The notes below the pieces were generated by a model, which was not told the DNA's origin, ran no database searches, and was given only the letters and a program-made list of their open reading frames with translations. A program made the position numbers and the translations under genes. From Clarkia xantiana subsp. parviflora (taxonomy: Eukaryota; Streptophyta; Magnoliopsida; Myrtales; Onagraceae): a stretch of DNA of 64,000 bases. The stretch is from assembly GCA_036873135.1 (NCBI GenBank), contig JAPTYO010000010.1, forward strand, positions 27,397,772 to 27,461,771, in the 5' to 3' direction. Below are positions 34,855 to 45,065 of this stretch, in pieces. Each line of letters opens with the position of its first letter. Position 1 is the first letter of the stretch.

Positions 34855-35015
34855 ACATGGAGTGGTCGAGCAATGACAGGGCAACGAGAATGCTGGCAAC
34901 AGTGCATGCATAGACTAATGTGGTATGTTGCGTTCGCAAGTGGTTGTGGGTTCGAACCAGATCTGCGGGGTTTAAACCCAGATATTCAAGATCTAGCCGT
35001 GCCAGTGTAATTTTT
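34855..35015 (+). other. Possible tRNA-derived SINE fragment
   Basis: A perfect B-box-like ggttcgaacc at 34949-34958 is preceded about 85 bp upstream by an A-box-like tggtcgagcaatg. The spacing is longer than usual, and no poly-A tail or target duplication was clear. Confidence 0.2.
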
Positions 35016-35265
35016 ATATCGGCATCAAGTTAGACCCAGTTGTGTGATTGTGGTTGACGCAGTCATGCCAGCCGAGAGAGAATCTGGCTGGAAGTGGCGC
35101 GTTGTATTTGCTGGAAGTGGTGGCGTCGGGGTGGCCGGAGGTGGAATAATGTTGTGCGAGAATCGTTGAGCCATTTTTCCTAAGTTGTAAATAAATTTGC
35201 AAGAGACCTAATTAAGACGTTTTGGGTAAAGATTATAGAACGTATGTTTTTTATATTATCTATTC
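35016..35265. other. Spacer, nothing recognised
   Basis: Moderate GC sequence up to 35170 then AT-rich. No motif was recognised. Confidence 0.4.
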
Positions 35266-35475
35266 TAGGGATGGGCACTGAACCGGTCCGGCCCGGACCG
35301 GTTCCGAACCAGAAATATTTAAAACAGTTCGATTCAATAATGACTAGGGTTTTAAAGTGGCTTAGGTTGGTCAAGAAAGAACTGGACTGGTTAGAACCGG
35401 TCCAGAACCGGTTTTGGACCAAACAGACTTGGACCGTTTTGTTATATCAGACCGGTTTTACCATTAAAAAAAGAT
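35266..35475. mobile_element. hAT-type element fragment with one end
   Basis: Starts TAGGGATGGGCACTGAACCGG and is rich in accggt/ccggttt motifs like the other hAT elements here. The expected inverted right end was not found, so it is truncated. Confidence 0.5.
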
Positions 35476-35977
35476 GAGAGGAGCGTGTATCACAGGAAAT
35501 GCAATCCATTTCCGCACAGCTTACATAGTACAGACTTACATTTTCTTTTCTTTTCTACGAAACAAGAACAACACCATTCAGTACTCTTCTAATCGGAAGC
35601 CAAAACATCAGTAGGAGAATTAGAATGGTAACCGTCATCATCATCACCGTTCACTAGCCCTATTAAGCTTAATTTAAAAAAACCCCTAAATTGTAAATCC
35701 TAATTCGACCAATTAACAAACCTTAATTTTGAACTCTAATTAGAACTAATTGTCTATTCCATTGGTTCCTAATAAGCTTAATTTAACGAAATCTCTAATT
35801 TCTAAGGGCCAAAGTGCATGTCTTTTTTTAATTGTACTTCAACAATTCTAAGAAAAATGGAGGTTAATTTTTTTTCCTAATAATTTAAAACAAATACATG
35901 ACATAACGAAAATAAGCCTTTTGGCAAAAAATAATAATAATAAACCCTAACCTTGAATAGTTAACATTTGTAAGTTT
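35476..35977. other. AT-rich spacer
   Basis: Related segments aagcttaattta-aaa and ctctaattt recur at about 35666 and 35772. No gene was recognised. Confidence 0.4.
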
Positions 35978-35978
35978 T

Positions 35979-36024
<46 letters not shown>

Positions 36025-36477
36025 TTATTTTGTAAAAAAAAAAAAAAAAAATCTACATTTCATTTTACTCTATTTAATTTTCATCTTTGCATTCGTCGGC
36101 AAAAAATAAATTCTTTAATTTTTGTTGCCAAAATTGTATTTTTTTTTTTTTTTAAATAAATGTAATGTCCTCTTACATTTTTTTTCTAATTAGCATAACA
36201 CTAATTTATTTTTGTTCATTTTATTTGCTTGGTGTTGAATATATATATATATTTGCTCATGTTACTAAAAAAAAAGACTAATTACTTTTAAATATATCAC
36301 TTTATATTAAAAGTAAAAAAAATTTAATATATCGTTCTGCACAAAGCGTGGGGATAATACTCAATTTTTAAATTTTCATTAATATTTACTTTTAAAAAAA
36401 TTATATAATTACCCCGAGCTTATTAACAATTAAAGTTTATACAATTGCCCCGCGCGTAGTGCGGGGTCAGCACCTAG
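35978..36477. mobile_element. Putative small Helitron
   Basis: The 3' end has hairpin ccccgcgcgtagtgcgggg (36448-36466), then tcagcac and CTAG (36474-36477) before T. The likely 5' end tcctatatatat lies at 35978. The same hairpin and gggtcagcac tail ends the elements at 50274 and 52280. It is non-coding. The 3' end is well supported, the 5' end less so. Confidence 0.6.
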
Positions 36478-37200
36478 TATATAAAGAAACAACATTCTAC
36501 TCGATTGAATTAGATAATAACATTTCGGCCAAAACTGAAACCGACGCAAAAAAAAAAGACTTGTGCTGAAACCGATGATATGATGTTTTAAATCAAAGTT
36601 AGACATTTTAGCATCAATGCATATTATTGTGTCACGAGACATAATCGTCAATTATAAACTTTAAAATTCGCTAAAAAAATTCACAACATTGTGTTTATAA
36701 GTATATGTTTTACCTTTAATTTATTATTATTATATTATCCATTATATAATATATTAAACTATTTGTAATTTTTTCTACGGTATTCTTATTTATGAATTTA
36801 TTTTTATTTATGAATGATTTTTGCATATGGATAATATAGATTAAAAAAATTTAAATGGTGATTAATGTTAAATAGTTATAACTTATACACTAGTGATTAA
36901 GCAACAATAAAATGCATATATTATTTTATATAATTTATTTTAAAAATAATTTATCACATGAATTAGTAACTAGTTTATTATTGTTTAATTTTTTTGTATC
37001 CACCAAAAAAAAATATTAAATCATGTTCAATATCAATTTCCTCTTTCTTTCTTTCTTTTTTTTTTTTTTTTTTTCCCCAAACAATACCAATTTATTCTTG
37101 AGTGGAAAAAAAATGAATCAAACTTTGAGAGCACCAATCGTATTCAGGAGAACAGGGTGTGAATTTACAAACTAAAAAAAAAAACATAGGAAGTTGAAAA
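36478..37200. other. AT-rich upstream region of the OSCA gene
   Basis: Contains a pyrimidine tract (ctttctttcttt followed by a T run, about 37042-37075). No gene was recognised. The promoter of the OSCA-like gene should lie in its right part. Confidence 0.4.
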
Positions 37201-37965
37201 AGAGCGCGGGAGAGAGCACATAGCAAATGTGGTCAGCCTTCCAACGAATCCATCCATCAAGACATAATCCGAAAGAATCGCCGTAGAACAACACCGAGAC
37301 ATCCGCAGCGGCGGCATCCGCCTCTATCCCCACCGTCCCGCCTCAATCCGCGGCACTGCCTTCTCAATCCTCCGGCACCGTATACAGCATTGGTGAAACG
37401 AGAAACGGCTACATTTTCGCTTTTATTTCCTCTCCGATGAACTCAAACCTTGCAGTGCGGCGGAGAGACGCCAGGTAGGGCTTGCTTGGTGTCTGCATGA
37501 TCAATCGTTTAGATTCTGAGAGAATGTGGTGGCGATCGATGGAATCTGATATCTGCTGATCAACTTTCTCATCCACCGATCATCCTTGATTTTGCCCATC
37601 CACCGATCATCTTTGATTTGTTTATTTTTCCCATCCACCTCTATAGCCACCGCACTGCCACATTACAATTCACAGAATTCACACCAGAGACACCATTTCC
37701 GAGCGGAATTTGCTTTTCTCAGGTCTCTGCAGTGAAGCCCCACAGTTCAGCTCGGGCAACGATTGAGAGAGACGGCAGGTGCGGCTCTCTTGGTATTATT
37801 GTTGTTTCTGGTTTGGCTGCCGAGAAATTCTGGTGGAAAGAATTTCGGAGAAACCTTTTCTTCATACATCTGCATAGCGAAGATTTTGATTATTATCAGT
37901 TCTGACTTCCTCCCTGTTACCTCTTTGATAACAGGTGGATTGATTGACAATCTTTACGCAAAAGA
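37201..37965 (+). other. Probable 5' UTR of the OSCA-like gene
   Basis: GC content rises at 37200. Splice-like signals (aggt near 37472 and 37776; tttgataacag ending at 37933) suggest at least one leader intron. The exact transcript start and intron limits cannot be fixed from sequence alone. Confidence 0.45.
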
Positions 37966-40900
37966 ATGGCAAGCCTCCAAGATATAGGAGTCTCTGCAGC
38001 TATCAACATTTTATCCGCAATTACATTTCTCCTTGCCTTTGCTGTGCTACGACTCCAGCCGGTAAATGACAGAGTCTACTTCCCGAAATGGTATCTCAAG
38101 GGGATAAGAGGGAGTCCAACTCACTCTGGAGCATTTGTAAGCAAGTTTGTCAACTTAGACTCCTCAACGTATATAAGGTTCTTGAATTGGATGCCTGCAG
38201 CTTTGCGAATGCCGGAACCTGAGCTCATTGATCACGCTGGACTTGATTCTGCTGCATTTATTCGAATTTACCTCCTTGGGTTGAAAATATTTGTGCCAAT
38301 AACTCTTCTTGCAGTTTTGGTTCTAATCCCTGTTAACTATACTGGTGATACTCTAGATACAATCAAGAATGTTGAGTTTAGCGACATTGACAAGCTCTCG
38401 ATATCTAATGTTCCATCTGGATCAAATAAGTAAGTCATGTTCCTCGACTTCTACATTTCACTTTCAGAGATTTGATCCGGCTGTGATGATAAATGAAGTA
38501 TATCTCTCTTCTCAAAATTGAGGAGTTTCATTTGGAGAATGGTGTTTCCTGATTTGGACATTTTGTCCCTTCTTAATTCCAGATTCTGGGCACATATAGT
38601 GATGGCTTATGTCTTCACGTTCTGGACCTTCTTTGCACTATACCGGGAGTACAAGATCGTAGCAGATATGAGGTTGCATTTTTTAGCTTCCGAGAAACGC
38701 CGCCCTGATCAGTTTACTGTAAGTCCTCCTCTAACGTAGGACAAGCTCAAGTCATTGATATCTCTTTTGGTTATTGATCCTGTTGTTAACAAAATCTCAG
38801 TCTCCTCTTAACCTTTCAACATTTCCGTACAGGTTCTAGTGAGGAATGTTCCTCCCGACCCTGACGAATCTGTCAGTGAGCATGTTGAACACTTCTTTTG
38901 TGTAAACCATCCTGACACCTATCTCACACATCAGGTACTTCTCTGAAATTGCATAGTTTAAATTGCTACCAAGAAATTAAAAATCCACTCCATTTAATTC
39001 ATGCATTCTACTTTTGTTAGATCGTTTATGATGCCAACAATCTAGAAACATTGGTGGAAGCGAAGAAAAGTTTATATAATTGGCTGACCTACTACGAGAA
39101 TAAATATGAAAGAAATCCTTCTGTGAAGCCAACGACAAGGGTACTTACTCTTTTGCCATGTAAACCAATTCTCTTTTTTGTTACAGCATCTGCTAATAGC
39201 CTAATACCATGAATGTTCCATTCACATCCACAGACCGGACTTTTTGGTCTTATAGGAGCTCGTGTTGATGCAATTGAACATTATTCTGCAGAAATTGCTA
39301 AGCTGACAGAAGAAGTAAGTTATTTTTGGAAACTTTTCCATGAAATGTAAATTTACAAGACCACTACAACATGTTACATGACGCAATTTTAAATACAGGA
39401 AGAGGCTGAAAGATCAAGGGTTCTAAGTGATCCAGATGCTATAATTCCAGCAGCCTTTGTTTCATTCAAGAGCCGATGGGGAGCAGCTGTCTGTGCTCAA
39501 ACACAGCAATCGAAGAACCCGACCATTTGGCTAACAGACTGGGCTCCTGAGCCTCGTGATCTTTACTGGCCTAACCTTTCCATGCCATATGTGGAGCTTA
39601 AAGTTCGAAGATTGCTCATGGCTGTTTCACAGTTCTTCCTTACCTTCTTCTTCATGATGCCAATAGCATTTGTTCAATCTCTTGCCAATATAGAGGGGAT
39701 TGAGCGGGTTTTTCCCTTTTTAACACCAATCATCGAGAAGTAAGTGCCAACTAGTAACTACTCTTTATGGTAAAACTGTTCAATACTGCTTTATTCTGCC
39801 TTCCTCTACTGCAAACATAGCTTTGATACCAACTGTTAAAACAAAGTCAAAACGAAATAGCCAATATAAATAGAGTAATGCTACAAAGTGTGAAACTTAA
39901 GTGAGAAAATGGAATATAAAACTTCCTCACATTCTAATTGAATTTCACTTGGAGTCTCACTCTTTTGTAGGATTTTCCAATAAGATATGAACTTCTTACT
40001 TCTGGTACCTGCGTTTCAGGCCGACGGTCAAATCCTTTGTCACAGGATTTTTGCCAGGGATTGCATTGAAGATCTTCCTCATCTTACTTCCAAGTATACT
40101 CATGTTCATGTCACAAATAGAGGGTTACACATCTCTATCATCTTTGGAGAAACAATCAGCTGGAAAATATCATCTATTTATCCTCGTAAATGTGTTTCTA
40201 GGAAGTATCATAACAGGAACAGCATTTGAGCAGCTACATACATTTCTGAACGAACCCCCAACAGCGTATGTTCTTGCATAATCATGTGCTTTATGTTAGA
40301 ACACAATAGAAGAAATTAAAAGTTGAGATTTTTTTTTATTATTATTATATGTTTCCAGGATCCCAAAAACAGTTGGCGTTTCCATCCCAATGAAGGCAAC
40401 ATTCTTCATTACATACATAATGGTAGATGGGTGGGCTGGGATTGCTGCAGAGATCCTGAGATTGGTTCCTTTAGTCATCTTCCACTTGAAGAATGCGTTC
40501 TTGGTGAAGACGGAGAAGGACAGAGAGCAGGCAATGGATCCCGGTTGCCTTGCCTTTGCAACATCTGAACCTCGGATTCAGCTATACTTTCTGCTGGGTC
40601 TCGTCTATAGCGTTATCACTCCGATTCTCCTTCCTTTCATCGTAGTGTTCTTCGCTTTTTCCTACGTGGTTTTCCGCCACCAGGTACGTCCTAATCACAT
40701 TCACACCAACATTTGTTGGGCTTGTCAATTGTCAAAGGAAGCATGGTTACTCCCCCCCATCCCTGCAATCATTTGTGGTTTTGTGCAGATAATCAATGTA
40801 TACGACCAAAAGTATGAGAGTGGTGCAGCTTTCTGGCCAGATGTGCACCGGCGCCTAATAATAGGTTTGGTCATATCTCAGCTTCTGTTTATGGGACTGC

Positions 40901-41238
40901 TGAGCTCGACCGGTACACAAAAATCAGCACCGGTGCTCATTGTTTTACCAGTACTGAGTATCTGGTTCTACATATTCTGTAAGGGACGGTTTGAGTCAGC
41001 CTTTGTGAAATTGCCTTTGGAAGAGGCCATGATAAAGGATACACTTGAGAGGGCGACGGAACCAAACCTTAACCTGAAAACTTATCTGAAAGACGCGTAT
41101 GTGCACCCGGTCTTTAAGGGTTGTGAGCTCGAGAAACCTTTAACACTTGACGATGAGGAGAGCAACCCACTTGTACCAACTAAGAGGAACCGCAGTGGCA
41201 GATATGATTCTGGTAAGAGTTCCGTAGTGAGTGTTTGA
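37966..41238 (+). CDS. OSCA/CSC1-like hyperosmolality-gated calcium-permeable channel
   Basis: Nine exons by GT-AG junctions, all in phase: 37966-38429, 38583-38718, 38833-38934, 39021-39140, 39234-39314, 39399-39739, 40020-40265, 40359-40683, 40789-41238. They encode 754 residues, the usual OSCA1 length. The first membrane helix (residues about 8-28) and the N-terminal RSN1_TM region are in exons 1-2. RRPDQFTVLVRNVPPDPDES opens the cytoplasmic domain (PHM7_cyt). The C-terminal multi-helix channel domain (RSN1_7TM) runs from about residue 370 to 650, with LPGIALKIFLILLPS, IMVDGWAG and EKDREQAMDPG. The family forms plasma-membrane mechanosensitive cation channels acting in osmotic and calcium signalling. 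It looks intact. It most resembles the OSCA1 clade; the exact member is not assigned. Confidence 0.95.
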
Positions 41239-42260
41239 ATTGAAGAAGGTTCACTGGAAAATAACCACTCATGTAAATCTAGACATAGAGATATGTATGT
41301 AAATGTAGAAGGGTACTGAATGTGAATTTTACTATTTTGTAGAAGAAAAATCAACAGTTTCCTAAAACGGAAAAGAAGTCACTCAGTCTATTACTACTAA
41401 GAAGTCACATTTCATTGAATTCAGGTTTTAGATTGAAACATTAAAAGTAAAGTAGTGTTGTTAAGATAAGGAGGATAATGGGCACAAGAAGAAGAAGAAG
41501 AGTTGAACCGCCTCGTGCTTCTCTTGTAGTGGGGCATGATGTAGCAATTAATTCTAGGGTTAAGAACACAATAGGGGCCTGAATGTTTGCCCATGTTGCC
41601 AAAATGGGTCTGAATTGAAAAAACGTACTATTAAGGGCCTGAATTTTGAGTTTTGTGTATAATTGAGGTCTCCGTCTATTTTTTCTGTTAAAAGTGACGG
41701 AAAGTAGTCACATGCCAAGCATGTGACCAAAAATAATTTGAAAACCCGAAAATGCCATTTGACCAAAGTGTGTCTCTCATATGTTTGACCTAAAATGACG
41801 AAAATACCCTTTAAGCCACCACAGCTCCGGCGACCACCACCACCCCGACTCCGGCGACCACCACCGGCGACCACCACCGACCTCCGGCGACCACCACCGG
41901 CTTTCGGCGACCACCACCGACCTCCGGCGACGACCGAAAAGCTCCGATCGGAGCTCTGTGGCTCCGATCGGGAGCCACAGAGCTCCATCGTGAATACCAG
42001 ATGGAACCGTACCACATGCATCTCTGTCTTCAACCGAGAATGGTCGAAGAAATTATCTTTGAAGACGATGGATCCATCCGCACCGCCTGCCCAGTCCTCT
42101 ATCCACCTCCACATCCGTTGAAGAGATCATCCTCTATCCCGGCGCAACCACTGGACTGGCTCCGTTCGAGGTTGATCGACTAGACCCTGTTGCCAGAGAC
42201 TTTATTGTTTTCGTTGAATCGACTCAGCTCCCTCATCAACATTCCCATAGCCAAAGCAAC
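41239..42260. other. Spacer with GC-rich repeat patch and hairpins
   Basis: The 3' UTR of the OSCA-like gene probably ends before 41400. From 41818 to 41935 the motif ccggcgaccaccacc is repeated. Immediately after are two abutting hairpins (41940-41980). From 42001 a 60-codon frame (MEPYHMHLCLQ...) is open but not recognised. The host sequence appears to continue at 48484 beyond the inserted copia element. Confidence 0.5.
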
Positions 42261-42265
42261 CCGTA

Positions 42266-42485
42266 TATAGAGTGTAGTATACACTCACTCTTAGTTGCAT
42301 ACATAGTTGCATACACATAGTAGCATACATAGGGCAAGTGTAGACACTCACAAATCATTGTATACACCCGGCCACTAGTAACCCTAGCATAGTCCTAGTT
42401 GGTGAGCCTAGTCTCACTTAGTATATATAGTGCACTCTTTAGCTTGTAATTCCTAATCATCAATGAAGTATGATTCAAGCTTATA
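42266..42485 (+). repeat. 5' LTR of the TA...TA copia element
   Basis: Contains tagttgcatacatag twice in tandem, a TATA-like tagtatatatagtg near 42420, and ends at the primer site tggtattagagcc. Confidence 0.93.
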
Positions 42486-43222
42486 TGGTATTAGAGCCAT
42501 CCCTAATGGCGGCGTGCCCATTTAGTTGAAGAAGATCAAATTTCTTCAACATTGGCCTTCAAAGTTCACATTGTTCTTGTATAGCCTTACAAGATAAGCT
42601 TCGTGGATCTTCATCTCAACTTGAAATTTACATTTCTTGTGCAAGAATGGATGTCAAGTAAGTACAAACTCAAGAAATCACACCACTACACAAAGTTGAG
42701 CATAGACTAAGGATAGCCAACATGTCTTAGTCATAGTTTGCTTAGTTCTTGTTGATTTCAGCCTTGTTGAGCTGATTGCGTGATTGTTCTTGATATAATC
42801 TGGGATTTGCTTTGTTTCCTTGGATTTGGATATGAATTTTGAGCTTGTTCAAGCTGCACATACTACTTGGAAGTTGTGATTTTCCTACGTTACAACGTTT
42901 GCATACACTTTGCTCGGTTAAGGAATCATTGTGTCTTCTTCGAAGTTTTCACTCCATATCTTGAAGATTTCAGAGCTTTCTTCAATGGAGATTTGATACT
43001 AATCCATTCCTAGTGATTTGTGAACATTGAACTTGGAGTAATTTGTTGCGGATTGTACGGATTGTAGTGAAGAGTGAGCTGGAATTTGTCTTACTCTCAA
43101 CAAACTTGGTGTGCTAATTTTGTTGCTAGTGCATACCTTGTGTGCGTTTTCCTTGGAATCCTTTGCATCTGAATTTCCTCTGCCTTGAATCTTCAAGCTC
43201 CTTGTGTTACTTTGCTTGCAAG

Positions 43223-44340
43223 ATGGCTCAGGAAACCAATGTTTATGATCCCCTATACATTCACCCCTCAGACACCACTGGCCATATGCTCATTCATTTT
43301 CAACTTCAAGGAACATCCAACTATCATGTTTGGAGCACCTCAATCAGAGAAGGATTATTGGTGAAGAATAAGCTTGGTTTTATAGATGGCACATTCACAA
43401 GATTGGATGTTGGTGTCAATGATAGGGTGAGATGGGATAAGGCAAATGCAATTGTCAAGGCATGGTTAAGGAACACTGTGGCCAAGGACTTGGTTAATGG
43501 CTTGATCTACAACCCTACAACCTCTTCCATTTGGAATGACCTAAATGAGATGTTTGACAAAGTGGATGACACTCAAATCTTTCAATTGACAAGAGAGATT
43601 TACCAAACATCTCAAGGTGTGCTCTCCATCACTGAATACTTTGCCAAGATGAAGCAACTATGGGATGCTCTTGCTTCCATTGATGATTTGGTTCTCCAAT
43701 GTGCTGGGGACATTGCCATTGTCAATGAACACAAAGAGAAGCAGAAGTTGATGGCTTTTCTCTTGGGGCTAAATGATCCTATGGACAAATTAGGAGCAAC
43801 TTGCTTATGAGGCAGCCCCTTCCTACACTTAGCATTGCCTTCTCTGTGCTAGTATAAGAAGAGAGTCAAAGGACCATCTCTGGTTCCATTGGTGATGTGG
43901 GTGAGGCAACAACCTTATTCACTGGGAAGAATCCATCTTATGGAGGAGGTAGAGACAATGGAAGAGGATATGTAAGGGGTAGAGGTTTTGGAAGAGGCAA
44001 TGACATTGGAAGAGGTAGAGGCAACTTCAATGCTTCAAGTGGCAAACCACTTCCTACTTGTACCTATTGTGGCAAGAGGGGTCACGATGAGGATGTTTGC
44101 TACACCAAGCATGGCTACCCATATGATCATCCAATCCATCAAAACAATCCAAATGCTCCTAAGAGGAATTGGAACTCAGCAAACATTGTTGAAGATGGTG
44201 GAACCTCAAGTACAATTGAGCATGTGGCAGCCAAAGACAAGAGGATCTTCCATGGCACAACTGACAAAAAGATTCAACATGTTGCTGCCCATGATGATCA
44301 TTTTGATCATACACCTCTATCTTTTGAAGATGTGGATTAA
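43223..44340 (+). pseudogene. Copia gag, frameshifted
   Basis: ATG at 43223 opens MAQETNVYDPLYIHPSDTTG, the N-terminus typical of copia gag (Retrotran_gag_3 type). The capsid region follows with NYHVWSTSIREGL and TSSIWNDLNEMFD. The frame ends in TGA at 43810. One shift later it continues, with a further TAA near 43856, into a Gly/Arg-rich stretch and the zinc knuckle CTYCGKRGHDEDVC. A TAA ends this part at 44340, just before the protease. It cannot give an intact protein. Confidence 0.9.
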
Positions 44341-44420
44341 GCTCATGTCAACATGGCAGGTATATCTAGTGATCCTATGATTTGGATAGTTGACTCAGGT
44401 GCAACTAACCATATCACTCA
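44341..44420 (+). pseudogene. Copia protease start (interrupted)
   Basis: MIWIVDSGATNHIT carries the DSGA aspartic protease signature. Directly after it an hAT element is inserted. The frame resumes as HQIEWLHDLKKS at 45066. Confidence 0.85.
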
Positions 44421-45065
44421 TAGGCCTGTCAATTTTACCCGTGACCCGTAAATGACCCGCAAATGACCCGTCCACGGGTCGGGTCCGGGTACACCTAGTT
44501 GTGCTAACGGGTCATTTACGGGTTGACCCGTAAATGACCCGTTGAGGGCGGGCCGGGTACGGGTTTATAGTTAGGACCCGTACCCGGCCCGTGACCCGTT
44601 AAAATCAGGCCAAATCAGTTTTTTTTTTTTTTTTTTTTGGTGTAACCCACTACCTAAGTCACTAACCGTAGCGCTCAATGCTGGTGATTTCAAGCTGTTT
44701 GGGCAGAAGATATTAAGCAGTACTCCATTTCAGTAGAAAGATGACAAATGATTAGTGGGTCTAAAATCTAAATCCTCCTTATTGTTCCTTATTACTGCTA
44801 CTACCATGAAGCCAAATAACCATCCGGTGCAATATAATCACAGTCTCATTGATTCACAGGTGCTGCTGCAGTGCTGCCCGGGTATTTGTTTGTTGACCCG
44901 GGTCACGGGTCAACCCGGGTCAACCCGTTGACCCGGGTCACGGGTACGGGTTTGGGACCCTGACCCGTGGGGACCCCCGGGTCAATCACGGGTCGGGTGG
45001 TCATTGACCCGCGGGTCGCGGGTCACGGGTTGCGGGTCACGGATTGACCCGTTTTGACAGGCCTA
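44421..45065. mobile_element. Non-autonomous hAT-type element inside copia, TSD atcactca
   Basis: 645 bp bounded by inverted ends TAGGCCTGTCAA and TTGACAGGCCTA. Perfect 8-bp target duplication atcactca at 44413-44420 and 45066-45073. Both flanks are dense in gacccg/cgggtca copies, more than twenty in all. The middle (about 44640-44880) is unrelated, with a T run. There is no transposase. It inserted after the copia element. Confidence 0.92.

Noticed and set aside
34949..34958. tRNA gene suggested by the perfect B box
   Set aside because: No cloverleaf could be built around it. At most it is a tRNA-derived fragment.
41560..42114. 184-codon ORF on the minus strand
   Set aside because: Arg/Gly-rich because of the ccggcgaccacc repeats. 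No motif and no splice structure supports it.
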